Position numbers and translations under genes: made by a program. From Staphylococcus saprophyticus subsp. saprophyticus ATCC 15305 = NCTC 7292 (GTDB lineage Bacteria; Bacillota; Bacilli; Staphylococcales; Staphylococcaceae): a stretch of 64,000 nt of DNA. Positions 38,085-48,245 of the stretch are shown piece after piece. Below the pieces are notes generated by a model. The model did not search any database and was not told the origin of the DNA. It worked only from the letters and a program-made list of their open reading frames with translations. Every line of letters starts with the position of its first letter. The stretch's first letter is position 1. The DNA lies in the NCBI RefSeq assembly GCF_000010125.1, contig NC_007350.1, positions 2,452,576-2,516,575 of the forward strand, written 5' to 3'.

Positions 38085-39269
38085 TTATCTCACATATTCA
38101 AAAATTCCAGCTGCGCCCATACCTACACCGATACACATGGTAACCATACCGTATCGTGTTTCTGGGCGTTTCTTCATTTCAGACAATAAGCGCCCTACTA
38201 ACATCGCACCTGTAGCACCAAGTGGATGTCCAAGTGCAATGGCACCGCCATTTACATTCGTCTTCTCAGCATCTAATCCCACTTCTCTCATAGAAGCCAA
38301 TGTTTGAGAAGCGAATGCTTCATTTAATTCTACTAAATCAATATCATTAACGTCTAAGTTAGCTTGTTCCAATACTTCTGGAATCGCATATGCTGGACCG
38401 ATACCCATCAATTTAGGATCTACCCCTACTGCTTTAAATCCAACAAAGCGTGCAATAGGTTCTACGCCTAGCTCCTTCACTTTGTCACCAGACATCACAA
38501 CGACAAAACCTGAGCCATCTGTTAATGGGGCCGAGGAGCCTGCCGTCACTGTACCGTCAGCCTTAAATACGGTTGGTAATTTAGCTAAAGTTTCTTTATT
38601 TGTATCTGGTCTAATGAGTTCATCTTCTTTAAATACTGCTTTACTAACAACAGGTCCATTGTCATCATATGTTACTTGATTGACTTCAATAGGTATAATT
38701 TCATCATCAAATTTACCAGATTGTTGCGCTTCTGCTGCGCGTTGATGACTTTGAACTGCATATGCGTCTTGATCTTCTCTAGAAACATGATATGTTTCTG
38801 CTACCATTTCCGCTGTAAGCCCCATCGGGTATGAAACGCCTGAATCTTCATCTTGAAGAATCGGATTATTCGTTGGTTCATTACCACCCATTGGCACAGC
38901 GCTCATCAATTCAATACCACCTGCGACAATAACATCTGCCTGATCGGCAATAATTTGATTTGCTGCATGTGCAATAGTTTGAAGTCCTGATGAGCAATAA
39001 CGATTGACCGTTTGACCTGGTACTTCATTCGGTAGACCTGCTAGCAAAGCAATGGTTCTAGCGATATTTTGCCCTTGTAAACCTTCTGGGAATGAATTCC
39101 CTACAATGACATCTTCAACCATACTCGGTTCAAACGAACCACCGACTCTTTCTAATACACCTTTTAATACTTTTGCAGCAACCTCATCTGGTCTTTCATG
39201 TGCCATAGCACCATTTTTGGCTTTGCCAGCTGCTGAACGTCCGTAAGCTACTATATATGCGTCTCGCAT
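38085..39269 (-). CDS. fadA: Acetyl-CoA acyltransferase (3-ketoacyl-CoA thiolase)
   Basis: A 394-residue thiolase completing beta-oxidation. The nucleophilic Cys is in NRYCSSGLQTIAHA (about residues 85-98), the His in GGAIALGHPLGATGA (about 342-356) and the second Cys in TMCIGVGMGAAG (about 378-389). It is the last gene of the fad operon, 31 bases after fadB, and ends at a strong terminator. Its partner is the multifunctional FadB. Confidence 0.92.
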   Translation of the reverse strand: MRDAYIVAYGRSAAGKAKNGAMAHERPDEVAAKVLKGVLERVGGSFEPSMVEDVIVGNSFPEGLQGQNIARTIALLAGLPNEVPGQTVNRYCSSGLQTIAHAANQIIADQADVIVAGGIELMSAVPMGGNEPTNNPILQDEDSGVSYPMGLTAEMVAETYHVSREDQDAYAVQSHQRAAEAQQSGKFDDEIIPIEVNQVTYDDNGPVVSKAVFKEDELIRPDTNKETLAKLPTVFKADGTVTAGSSAPLTDGSGFVVVMSGDKVKELGVEPIARFVGFKAVGVDPKLMGIGPAYAIPEVLEQANLDVNDIDLVELNEAFASQTLASMREVGLDAEKTNVNGGAIALGHPLGATGAMLVGRLLSEMKKRPETRYGMVTMCIGVGMGAAGIFEYVR

Positions 39270-39300
39270 TTAAATTCACCCTTCCTGTACTGATTCATAA

Positions 39301-41559
39301 TTAGTTGCGTAGTGGTTTACCAGTTTCTAAGATATGAGAAATTCTGTCATATGTTTTTTTGTTTTGTAACAATTCTAAAAATCTCTCTTTTTCAAGCTTT
39401 TGCAAATATCTTTGATTGATATATGTGTTACGAGGAATATCTCCACCGCCTAATACTTCAGCCACTTTCAACGTAATCTCGTAATCATAGTCACTAATGA
39501 AATGACCTATACGCTGCGCATCCAACTGTCCTTCTGCCAGCGCTTTAAAGTCTTTGCCTAAAGCAATATACTGTGCTTTTGGTGTTGGAATATAATTTGT
39601 TTGCGATTCATAACGCGCTCGGTTTAAAGCAACTTCGACACGTTTTTCTGTATTTAAAATAATTGTATCTGTATTTCTTAAATAACCATATCTAACCGCT
39701 TCATATGCGTTAGTTGATACTTTGGCAAAGCCGATTTGCATGAGTATATCAGTAATTGATTTTTGTTTGTCATCATTTTTATGGTTTGTGCGAAGAATTC
39801 TATCTGATAACTCTGCAAGTCCGCCACCTGCAGGTAATAATCCGACACCTGTCTCAACTAGACCAATATATGATTCACTGGCAGCAACAACAATCGGTGA
39901 ATGTAGTACAAGTTCACAGCCACCACCAAGCGCTTTACCTTGTACAGCTGTAACAATCGGTTTAAGCGCATATTTTAATCTTGCAAAGACATGATGCAGT
40001 TGCTCAACGGCTGCACCGACTTCTTCTACAACGCGTCCTTCTTCATGTGCTTGTTTCATTTGGAATAAGTTTGCACCGACACTGAAATTAAATCCACCTG
40101 CGTAAATCACCATGCTACTATAGTCTTCACGCTCTAATGTATCGATAGCTTCAAGTAAGTCATCAAGGAAGCTATTTGAAATAACATTATTCTTACTTTG
40201 TAGTTTTAGTAATAATTGATCTTTATTTGCTACAGACAGATTAGAATCTGATCTATCCCATAGTTCTTGATCAACATATTCCGCTACGGGCGTAATGCGC
40301 TCGATAGTCTCACCTTTTGCATAAAATGATTCATTGCGTTGCTCTATCCAATCAGGTAACTGTCCTACCTCTTCTTTCATACGTGCTTTCACACGTTCGA
40401 AACCCATTAAATCCCATAATTGGAATGGACCTTGTTTCCAGTTAAAGCCCCATACAAGCGCTCTATCAATGTCTTTGAAAGATTCTGCCGCTTTAGGTAC
40501 ATTAATTGCTGAATAATAGAAGTTATTTCTTAGCGTCTCCCATAAAAACACACCAGCATCATCTTGTGCATTAAAAATGACATCTAAATTTTTAGCTAAA
40601 TCTTTGCCGAATTGACCTAATATTTCTAAATGTGGTTTCTGTGGCTCAACATAATCATTTTGTTTAGAATCAAAGACGTAACGCTTTTTGTTTACCTTTT
40701 TATAGAATCCTTGTTTTGTTTTATTGCCGAGTGCACCTTTTTCTGCAAGTTTTTCGGATAGTTTCACATCATGGAAGAATGGTTGTTCTTCAGGTATTTG
40801 TTGTAGTCCTTTAATAACTGCAATCGCGATATCAAGACCTACCAAATCTGATAAACCATAAGTTCCCATTTTTGGACGCCCGATACTGCGACCTGTCAGT
40901 GCATCTACTTCTGTGATTGAAAATCCTTGTACTTCTGCGCGATACATAATGTCGTTCATTGTTTGTGTACCAACACGGTTCGCTACAAATCCAGGTACAT
41001 CGTTAGCAACGATAACACCTTTACCTAACACGTCTTCAGCAAAACGTTGCACGCGATCGACAACCGATTTCGAAGTCTTGCTATTAGGAATCACTTCAAC
41101 TAATTTCATGATGCGTGGTGGATTAAAGAAATGCATTCCGAAAAATCTTTCTTTGTCACTATCTTCAAAGACATCTGCAATTGATTCGATTGGAATACCT
41201 GACGTATTCGTGGCAAATATTGCTTCGTCTTTAGCCACGTCTTTCACTTTGTTCCAAATTTGATGTTTGATATCAACTTCTTCTTTTACTGCTTCAATAT
41301 AGATATCTGCATCGTCTTCCCCTGCTAAATCCTCATTAAAATTACCGTACGTCAGGTTAGAGGCAAATGATAAATCGAATAATTGTGGACGTTTAGGATT
41401 TGTGATAATTTCATATGCTTTTTTTGAAATTTTATTTGGTTCGTTCTCGTCAATCACAATATCTAGTAATTTTACTTTTAATCCTGCGTTGACTAGTAGC
41501 GCAGCAATTTGACTCCCCATTGTTCCTGCACCTAACACCGTTGCTTTTCTTATTGTCAT
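39301..41559 (-). CDS. fadB: 3-hydroxyacyl-CoA dehydrogenase / enoyl-CoA hydratase fusion
   Basis: A 752-residue bifunctional beta-oxidation enzyme. The N-terminal NAD-binding domain begins KATVLGAGTMGSQIAALL (residues 5-22), with FFNPPRIMKLVEVI near 145. The dehydrogenase C-domains follow, and then a crotonase domain (about 440-640) with the oxyanion segment GGFNFSVGANLFQM and GKALGGGCELVLH. The order (dehydrogenase before hydratase) is that of the Gram-positive FadN/FadB type. GGAGGG precedes ATG 41559. Confidence 0.92.
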   Translation of the reverse strand: MTIRKATVLGAGTMGSQIAALLVNAGLKVKLLDIVIDENEPNKISKKAYEIITNPKRPQLFDLSFASNLTYGNFNEDLAGEDDADIYIEAVKEEVDIKHQIWNKVKDVAKDEAIFATNTSGIPIESIADVFEDSDKERFFGMHFFNPPRIMKLVEVIPNSKTSKSVVDRVQRFAEDVLGKGVIVANDVPGFVANRVGTQTMNDIMYRAEVQGFSITEVDALTGRSIGRPKMGTYGLSDLVGLDIAIAVIKGLQQIPEEQPFFHDVKLSEKLAEKGALGNKTKQGFYKKVNKKRYVFDSKQNDYVEPQKPHLEILGQFGKDLAKNLDVIFNAQDDAGVFLWETLRNNFYYSAINVPKAAESFKDIDRALVWGFNWKQGPFQLWDLMGFERVKARMKEEVGQLPDWIEQRNESFYAKGETIERITPVAEYVDQELWDRSDSNLSVANKDQLLLKLQSKNNVISNSFLDDLLEAIDTLEREDYSSMVIYAGGFNFSVGANLFQMKQAHEEGRVVEEVGAAVEQLHHVFARLKYALKPIVTAVQGKALGGGCELVLHSPIVVAASESYIGLVETGVGLLPAGGGLAELSDRILRTNHKNDDKQKSITDILMQIGFAKVSTNAYEAVRYGYLRNTDTIILNTEKRVEVALNRARYESQTNYIPTPKAQYIALGKDFKALAEGQLDAQRIGHFISDYDYEITLKVAEVLGGGDIPRNTYINQRYLQKLEKERFLELLQNKKTYDRISHILETGKPLRN

Positions 41560-41617
41560 ACTAAACCCTCCAAATTTAATGTTCTGAATTAATGCGTTAT
41601 ATCAATGCGTTCATCTA

Positions 41618-42826
41618 TTAGATAAACGCGGAATCACCTGTCAATGCACGGCCTATGACAAGTGCGTTAATTTCATGTGTACCTTCATATGTGTAGATAG
41701 CTTCTGCATCCGCAAAGAATCGGGCAATATCATACTCACCAGCTAGAATACCATTTCCGCCATGAACCCCTCTGCCCATCGCAACAGACTCTCTTAGACG
41801 TAAGGCATTCATCATCTTAGCTGTAGAAGTAGCCACTTCATCATATTCTCCATTTGCCTGCATGCGCGCCAATTGTGCACATGTTGCCATGGCTTGTGCA
41901 AGATTTCCTTGCATCATGGCTAATTTCTCTTGAATTAACTGGAATTTACTAATTTCTTTACCAAATTGTTTACGCTTCGTTACATAATCTGTTGTGGCTT
42001 TTAACGCACCTGCCATAGCGCCTGTCGCCATGTATGCAACGCCTGCACGTGTTGAGTAAAGTACTCGTGCAATATCTTTAAAGCTATTAATATTTTGTAG
42101 ACGTTGTTCTTCTTTGACGACTACGTTGTTCAAATGAATATTTGTATTCGGTACGATACGTAAGGCAATTTTATTTTCAATCACATCGATTTCGACACCT
42201 TCTTGACTGGGTTCGATAATAAAGCCTTTAGGTTTGCCAGTTTCTACATCAACTGCATAGACTGGAATCACATCTGCTACATTGGCACCGCCAATCCATT
42301 TCTTCTGTCCATTGATAATCCATTTATCACCATCTCGTTTGGCAGTGGTTTCAAGACCGCCAGCAACATCAGAGCCATGTTCGGGTTCTGTTAATGCGAA
42401 ACAGGTACGTAATTCATGTGATTGTAATTTCGGTAAATAGTAAGCTTGTTGTTCTTTACTGCCTCCAAACCAAAATGAATTATGACCGAGTCCTTGGTGT
42501 ACACCGAGTAATGTTGCTAGAGATACATCAAATTTCGCTATTGTATACGACATAAAGAATTGGAATAATTGGCTAGGCGTTTTTTCACCTTCACGTCCCT
42601 CAAAAAGCAATGGATTTTGGAAGTAATTTAATTTTCCTAATTCCTCAAAATAGTCTTCAGGCTCAGTTGCATTTAACCAATGTTCATTAACAGAATCACG
42701 ATATTTTTCTTCTAACATATCGTTAAGTTGTTTTAATAATTTCACTTCTCCTTCCGTTAAATCTTTTGCGATACTTAAAATATCTTCTGGGTATAATGCT
42801 TTGATTACTTCTTCTTTTGTTGGCAT
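41618..42826 (-). CDS. fadD: Acyl-CoA dehydrogenase
   Basis: A 402-residue FAD enzyme for the first beta-oxidation step. CFALTEPEHGSDVAGGLETTA (FAD and substrate loop) lies near residues 126-146, KWIGGANVADV near 160, and the C-terminal YEGTHEINALVIGRALTG, in which the catalytic glutamate lies in the YEGT segment as in the glutaryl/short-chain branch. The start is ATG 42826 behind GGAGG; the longest frame adds five codons. The gene name follows S. aureus usage, where fadD is the dehydrogenase. Confidence 0.88.
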   Translation of the reverse strand: MPTKEEVIKALYPEDILSIAKDLTEGEVKLLKQLNDMLEEKYRDSVNEHWLNATEPEDYFEELGKLNYFQNPLLFEGREGEKTPSQLFQFFMSYTIAKFDVSLATLLGVHQGLGHNSFWFGGSKEQQAYYLPKLQSHELRTCFALTEPEHGSDVAGGLETTAKRDGDKWIINGQKKWIGGANVADVIPVYAVDVETGKPKGFIIEPSQEGVEIDVIENKIALRIVPNTNIHLNNVVVKEEQRLQNINSFKDIARVLYSTRAGVAYMATGAMAGALKATTDYVTKRKQFGKEISKFQLIQEKLAMMQGNLAQAMATCAQLARMQANGEYDEVATSTAKMMNALRLRESVAMGRGVHGGNGILAGEYDIARFFADAEAIYTYEGTHEINALVIGRALTGDSAFI

Positions 42827-42916
42827 AATATAAACCTCCATTTATTATGATTGCGCTTACATTTACAGTTAAAAATTTTTCCAACTTTTAAATACATCCT
42901 GCTTCAAATCGACGGG

Positions 42917-44443
42917 TTATGTTAATTCGTCTTTACTTTGGTCTTGCTTTTGCGCTTTGTCATTCATATATTTTTGAATTTCTAATTTATCTGGTTTCGA
43001 TGTTGAGTTTAATGGAATATGTGTTAATTTGAGATACAATCTCGGTATTTTATAACCCGCAATATGTTCTCGCATATGTGCATCTAATTTCTGTTCAAAA
43101 TCTGGATCATCTTCTGTTAAAACAACTGCTGCTGAAACTGACTCCCCGTATTTCGGACTATCATAACCGACCACAACACCTTGAGCGACAAGTGGATGTT
43201 CTGATAGTACCCTTTCAACTTCGGAAGGGAGAACATTTTCACCGCCAGTAATAATCATCTCTTTGCGGCGATCCACTATATAAACATCTCCATCTTCATC
43301 TATCTTGGCTAAATCTCCTGTTAAGAAAAATTCACCACTAAATGCTTTGGCTGTTTCTTCTGGTTTATTCCAATAACCTGGCGTCACATTATTACCTCTA
43401 ACGCCCAGTTCTCCAATTTCTCCAACTTGTACTTCTTCAAAATTATCATCGAAGATACGGGTATCTGTGAACATCACGGGTTGCCCAATACTCGCTGGTT
43501 TACGTTCGTTATTCGCTGCTGTATTGACGCTGACAAGTGGTGCCTCTGTTAAACCATAACCTGTAATAATAGGAATTCCCAAGCTCACAAATTTTTTCTG
43601 TACAGTTGGTAAAGGCGCTGCCCCCCCTTGTATGAGGAATTCAATATTGGCAAAGTTCTTTAAATCAAAGTTGTCAGCAACCAACATGGCGTAGTACATC
43701 GTTGGGATTTGAATTAAGAAATTCGGTTGATATTGAGCCATTAAATCATTTAATGATTCACCGTTAAAGTACCGTTGTAATACCAATGTTCCACCTGCCA
43801 TTAATAATGGAATCGTTAAGTCATTAAATCCTAGTACATGAAACATCGGTGTTGAAATAATGGTTGTATAGGATGCGTATACTTTGTATGTCAATGCTGT
43901 GTTAATTGGATTATTTACAAATGAATCATAAGAGAACATCACGCCTTTTGGTAATCCTGTCGTACCACTCGTGTACATTAAAGATGCTAAATCATCACCT
44001 TCAACACTAACCGTTGTAAAAGGACGATGATGGGTTGGATCAACGATATCATCATATGTCTTAGAATCAATATCCATATGAATCAGTTCATCTGCGATGC
44101 CTTCTAAACTTGATAAATGCTTTGCTGAATAAAATATTAATTTCACATCAGAATCAGCAATCACGCTTTCAATTTCCTGTGTCTTTAATCGCCAATTAAT
44201 GGGCAAATACACAGCGCCTAGTTTGAATGAAGCAAACAATAGGTCTAATAACGCAACATCATTTGGTGAAAAAATACCAACAACATCACCACGTTGAACC
44301 CCTTGTTCTTGTAGATAATTCGCCAAGTTCTCTGCTCTAATATTTAAATCTTGATATGTCCATTCTGTACCTTTGAATGGATCAATGACCGCTGCTTTTG
44401 GTTCGTCAAACGTTGCTCTTGTTTTAATCCAGTCGTAGTTCAT
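42917..44443 (-). CDS. fadE: Long-chain acyl-CoA synthetase
   Basis: A 508-residue ANL-family ligase that activates fatty acids for beta-oxidation. It has the P-loop LMYTSGTTGLPKGVMFSY (about residues 153-170), GYGLTEAPL (A5, about 296), FLTGDLAKID (A7, about 371) and a C-terminal STSKPDKLEIQ segment around the catalytic lysine (about 484-494). In S. aureus nomenclature fadE is the synthetase. GGGGGAG precedes ATG 44443, and fadX ends 17 bases upstream. Confidence 0.88.
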   Translation of the reverse strand: MNYDWIKTRATFDEPKAAVIDPFKGTEWTYQDLNIRAENLANYLQEQGVQRGDVVGIFSPNDVALLDLLFASFKLGAVYLPINWRLKTQEIESVIADSDVKLIFYSAKHLSSLEGIADELIHMDIDSKTYDDIVDPTHHRPFTTVSVEGDDLASLMYTSGTTGLPKGVMFSYDSFVNNPINTALTYKVYASYTTIISTPMFHVLGFNDLTIPLLMAGGTLVLQRYFNGESLNDLMAQYQPNFLIQIPTMYYAMLVADNFDLKNFANIEFLIQGGAAPLPTVQKKFVSLGIPIITGYGLTEAPLVSVNTAANNERKPASIGQPVMFTDTRIFDDNFEEVQVGEIGELGVRGNNVTPGYWNKPEETAKAFSGEFFLTGDLAKIDEDGDVYIVDRRKEMIITGGENVLPSEVERVLSEHPLVAQGVVVGYDSPKYGESVSAAVVLTEDDPDFEQKLDAHMREHIAGYKIPRLYLKLTHIPLNSTSKPDKLEIQKYMNDKAQKQDQSKDELT

Positions 44444-44460
44444 ATTTTTCTCCCCCTTAT

Positions 44461-46035
44461 TTAAATACGATAATCCGACTTAATTGCTTGAGCCAATCCT
44501 CCCCAGTGCGCTTGATAGATATCACTCTGTGTTAGCTTGATATCATCAGAAAGAATCGGTCTAAAAGCCATGTTGGCTAAAATATCTTGTTCTAAATCTA
44601 AACCTGGTGCAATCTCAATAAGTTTTAAACCCTTGTGCGTTAGTTCAAATACTGCACGTTCCGTTACGAAGTAGACCTCTTGATTAAATTTAATTGCATT
44701 TTCAGCATTGAAATCCATACTACCCACTTTATCCACAAATTTTGTAGCGCGTCCTTGCGCTTCTACAGTTACTTTATTATTTTCGTATGATAGTTGACCC
44801 CCAACAACCATCGCTCCTGAAAATACAATTGTCTTTACTGTCTGACTAATATCTATAAAACCTCCGCAGCCGTTCATTTTTTCTCCAAACTTAGACACAT
44901 TGACATTACCCATCTGATCAACTTCAGCAAAGCTTAAATAGGCAACATCCAAGCCATTGTTATAGATAAAATCCCAAGTCATATCATGTCTCATTCGTGC
45001 ACTCAAGTTGTAATTCATACCAAAGTGTTCTCGACTACTGATTAATCCACCAAATACGCCCGTATCAATATTAGGCTGAACTAAATGATTGACTTGTTCT
45101 TCCGATAAGACATTAGATAATTCATTATTTATGCCAAAACCAATACTGATTACGTCACCCTCTAATAAAAATTGAGCCGCACGTCTCAAAATCACTTTAC
45201 GGGTCCCTAATGCTATATATGGTTCTCGCATTTCTGTAATTTGATAATGTCCTGATAGTGCTGGATCATATTGCGTTTGCATCACTTGCCTATGCAGTTT
45301 AGGATTCGTGTTTACGACAACATAATCGACCAGTTTTCCTGGAATAAATACATCATTGGGATTAAAGTTACCATTTTGAACAACTGCTTTAACTTGTACA
45401 ATCACTTTTCCGCGATTATTATGTGTTGCTAATGCTAAGCTATATCCTTCACCAAGATGTGCTTCATGTGTCATGTATATGTTGCCATCCATGTCCGCAT
45501 ATGTACCTCTTAATAGCGCAATATCTATGTCTGGAAAGTCATACTGTAAATATGTCTGATGATTAATTTCAATCAACGATACTAAATCTTCGGTCGTGCG
45601 CTCATTGACTTTACCACCTGTATACCTAGGATCTACATTGGTGTTCAGGCCAATTTTAGATATGGTACCTGGTGATTCTTGCGTCTTACTTCTGTAATGT
45701 GTGGTAATCACGCCTTGAGGTAAGTAATACGCTTCGATCTCGTTATTGCGCATTGCATTGATTGTTGCCGGTGACGCTGTGATGATACTTGTGATTAATC
45801 GCTTAATCATACCCCTTGTTGTAAACGCATCTAAGTCATAGCTATCGCCACGATAATCACTAATATCATTTGCTAACATAAATGTAAAATCTGTAAACGA
45901 TTGATCTTCATCATTATATTCGACTAACGTTTTGAGTATCTCAGCTGGTAAATTAGCCGTTGATAAGGCTGCCAGAGCTATAACATCACCTTTATTAATG
46001 ATGCTTGTCAATTTTGAAAATGGAATAATTTTCAT
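44461..46035 (-). CDS. fadX: Acyl-CoA:acetate/acetoacetate CoA-transferase
   Basis: A 524-residue family I CoA-transferase with both alpha-like (residues about 1-240) and beta-like (about 290-510) halves fused. Visible segments are GDVISIGFGINNELSNVL near 285-302 and a glycine-rich NGCGGFIDISQTVKT near 388-402. It moves CoA between acyl groups, likely feeding fatty acids into or acetoacetate out of the fad pathway. It is the first gene of the fadXEDBA operon, with promoter and cre-like site immediately upstream. Confidence 0.88.
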   Translation of the reverse strand: MKIIPFSKLTSIINKGDVIALAALSTANLPAEILKTLVEYNDEDQSFTDFTFMLANDISDYRGDSYDLDAFTTRGMIKRLITSIITASPATINAMRNNEIEAYYLPQGVITTHYRSKTQESPGTISKIGLNTNVDPRYTGGKVNERTTEDLVSLIEINHQTYLQYDFPDIDIALLRGTYADMDGNIYMTHEAHLGEGYSLALATHNNRGKVIVQVKAVVQNGNFNPNDVFIPGKLVDYVVVNTNPKLHRQVMQTQYDPALSGHYQITEMREPYIALGTRKVILRRAAQFLLEGDVISIGFGINNELSNVLSEEQVNHLVQPNIDTGVFGGLISSREHFGMNYNLSARMRHDMTWDFIYNNGLDVAYLSFAEVDQMGNVNVSKFGEKMNGCGGFIDISQTVKTIVFSGAMVVGGQLSYENNKVTVEAQGRATKFVDKVGSMDFNAENAIKFNQEVYFVTERAVFELTHKGLKLIEIAPGLDLEQDILANMAFRPILSDDIKLTQSDIYQAHWGGLAQAIKSDYRI

Positions 46036-46111
46036 ATAGGTGTCTCCTATCTTTATTTAATCCAATCTGTTATAAGCTTTCCCCTTTAAAAATCGCTCCT
46101 TTTTATGTAAA

Positions 46112-46158
46112 TGTAAGCCCTTACATGTAATATACCATTATTTTTGAAAATTATGCAA
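46112..46158 (-). promoter_or_regulatory. fad operon promoter with a cre-like operator
   Basis: On the minus strand TTGCAT (46158-46153), an 18-base spacer and TATATT (46134-46129) form a promoter. Directly after the -10 lies the palindrome TGTAAGCCCTTACA (46112-46125), which differs from an ideal cre by one central base. CcpA repression of fad genes at this position is consistent with known staphylococcal regulation. The rest of the 438-base gap is very AT-rich, with no gene seen. Confidence 0.6.
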
Positions 46159-46473
46159 AAATTTTAAATTTTACAAATTAAGATTAACTATTTTATGGCT
46201 TTATAACGGGATTTGAGCAGACATAAATTCAAATTAATGTTTTAACACATCATGTCTAGTTGACTCATCATATTTACTTTATTAATGCTGATGATTTACA
46301 GCATTTCTATTTTTTTAAAACTTAGATTTCGACATTATATTATTTAATATTTTCGTTACAAAAATATTAATTATTTTTTATACATCGTTGATTTTATAAA
46401 CATTTTATATAGTTGTAGCATTCGCATAAGTTTTTATCCTTAACAATGTTTAAAAATATAAGGAGGGTTTATT

Positions 46474-46770
46474 TTGGAATCTAATGAACAAAAATTTAGC
46501 GGAAAAAAGCTTTCTTCTGTTTTTACTTATAGTCTTATTCTTACAGCTATCGTTGTATTATTAGGTGCTATTTTCCCTAATCAGTTCAATACCATAGGGA
46601 CAAACATTACGGGTTGGATTACAGAATACTTCGGTTGGTATTATATGATTATCGTTGCATTGATGATATTCTTCTGTGTCTTCTTAATATTTAGCCCTAT
46701 TGGTAAATTAAAGCTCGGAAAACCTAACGACAAGCCAATCACTATAATAACGCTCAATAAGATTAAATAG
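46474..46770 (+). pseudogene. BCCT-family glycine betaine/choline transporter, C-terminal 80 percent deleted
   Basis: Only the first 90 or so residues of a betaine-choline-carnitine transporter remain. They include TM1 (SLILTAIVVLLGAIFPNQF), TM2 (YYMIIVALMIFFCVFLIF) and the family segment KLKLGKPNDKP just before the deletion. After that the frame enters unrelated sequence (ITIITLNKIK) and stops; intact members are about 500-540 residues. The TTG start at 46474 has a strong AAGGAGGG site, so the promoter end is intact. The junction is near 46737, where an oppositely oriented gene is also truncated. Confidence 0.85.
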
Positions 46771-46905
46771 CATATTGTCACCAATGATTGGGATTTTCTT
46801 TATGTACAATAAATTCACTAGTATGGCGTATGCAATACCTGATAAAAGAAACGGCGTAAGGATAACTGTCACTTTTTCAAAAAATGTTAATGTAATCTTG
46901 TTCAT
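46708..46905 (-). pseudogene. Small membrane protein truncated at the same junction
   Basis: From ATG 46905 (AGGAG ribosome site) the frame encodes MNKITLTFFEKVTVILTPFL with two hydrophobic segments. Near residue 57 (IERYYSDW) it crosses into the antisense of the BCCT remnant, giving the unnatural tail LVVRFSEL. The authentic C-terminus is therefore probably lost. The family is not recognised. It lies downstream of the TetR remnant on the same strand and may once have been its target gene. Confidence 0.55.
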
Positions 46906-46975
46906 ATTGATTGCTCCTATATATCTATTAGATGTTTGTCATTCAATTTCACGATAAATATCTCACATACTTCAT

Positions 46976-47263
46976 TTAAAAGGCTTGCTTTACAATACCC
47001 ACCGTCCCTACGGTCACAATATTATAGAAATGATGAACAAATTCACGCTTATCTATTCTATTGTCATCTTTGACCCAGTGTTTCAGTATGGAAATACCGG
47101 CACCTGATACATAACTCATAAAGTAATCAAATGGCATATTGCCAATTTTGTCATCCGCATTTTTATACGCACTTAAATGACTATATATCAGGGTATATAA
47201 CTTTTCTTGCAGTATGGATGCTTTACCAAGTTCAAACATGGTTTTGTAAAAAGCGTTTTCATA
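46976..47263 (-). pseudogene. TetR-family regulator, DNA-binding domain missing
   Basis: About 95 residues of a TetR-type C-terminal ligand domain survive. The frame can be read from YENAFYKT (47263-47240) through MFELGKASILQEKLYTLIYS and end near VTVGTVGIVKQAF. The helix-turn-helix N-terminus (about 50-60 residues) is absent, and an in-frame TAA lies just upstream. No ribosome site precedes the internal ATG 47239. It is part of the same decayed cluster as the BCCT and small membrane protein remnants. Confidence 0.65.
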
Positions 47264-47289
47264 AAATTAAAAACTTTTTTTATGATTAA

Positions 47290-48090
47290 TTATTTAAAAC
47301 CAAGTAAAAGATTAAGTGTTTGAATGACACCATCTTCATCATTATTTTTGGCGATTAAATTCGCTTCTGCTTTCAACTCTGGGTATGCATTATCCATCGC
47401 TACTTTATATTTAGCCGCTTTAAATAAATCAATATCATTCATACCATCACCAAATGCGATTGTTTCCGCGGGACTAATTTGTAATAAATTTTGAATACGA
47501 CGTATCGTCGTCCCTTTATTAACACCTAAATCTGCAATATCAATCCATTCCTCATCAGATGCAATAATATAAACGTCTGACTCATAGTGCTTAATTTGCT
47601 GTGCCGTCGCTTTACAATTTGCTTTAGGATCATGCACTGAAATTTTCAAAAAATCTTCCTCAACTTCTGAAAAATCATTAATATAGGTCACTTCTTGATA
47701 CGAGCCATGTACAATTCTTTTCTCTGCTTCAGAAATATGATTGAGTACATATGCACTAGATGCCGTACAACCTAAAATCGTTTGCGTCGAATCAATCTCA
47801 CTAATTGCTTGGATAATTTCTTGCCCTTTATGATGATCAATCGTGGCATTGTATATAAACGATCCATTATATTTAGTTCTAGTAGCACTATCTCCAACGA
47901 TAAATGTATCTTGCGCTAAATCCCCAACGATATTTTCAACGCGTTCACATTGTTTACCAGTACAAAACACAAAACGAATGTGTGCTTGTGCACAGTGTTC
48001 TTTCAATAATTGAAATGATTCACTATTGAATTGACTATTACTATTTAAAAAAGTTCCATCCATATCCGTCACAATAAGCTTGATATTCAT
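47290..48090 (-). CDS. Cof-type HAD-IIB phosphatase
   Basis: A 266-residue HAD hydrolase. Motif I is VTDMDGTFLNSN (residues 7-18), motif II CTGK near 42, motif III the lysine in the NKGTT region near 193, and motif IV FGDGMNDIDLF near 210. The IIB cap lies between motifs II and III. It is expected to dephosphorylate sugar phosphates, flavin or PLP-like compounds. The start is ATG 48090; the longer frame begins one codon earlier at TTG. It is intact, unlike the HAD gene at 23.6 kb. Confidence 0.87.
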   Translation of the reverse strand: MNIKLIVTDMDGTFLNSNSQFNSESFQLLKEHCAQAHIRFVFCTGKQCERVENIVGDLAQDTFIVGDSATRTKYNGSFIYNATIDHHKGQEIIQAISEIDSTQTILGCTASSAYVLNHISEAEKRIVHGSYQEVTYINDFSEVEEDFLKISVHDPKANCKATAQQIKHYESDVYIIASDEEWIDIADLGVNKGTTIRRIQNLLQISPAETIAFGDGMNDIDLFKAAKYKVAMDNAYPELKAEANLIAKNNDEDGVIQTLNLLLGFK

Positions 48091-48245
48091 CAAAAATACC
48101 CTTTATTAATATATTTATATTAATTGTATCTATTTATATATTAAATGTATATGAAGACGTTTTCCTAGCTCAAATCGTGTTTAGTATTGCCAATGAACTC
48201 GGACATAAATACCATTTATACGTCATTTTATATCACAATGCTTTT

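Noticed and set aside
39722..41263. Several plus-strand ORFs antisense to fadB
   Set aside because: Shadow frames of a conserved gene with no ribosome sites or recognisable domains.
47246..47263. cre-like ATGAAAACGCTTTTT
   Set aside because: It is coding sequence of the TetR remnant, lacks the final C and is not at a promoter.
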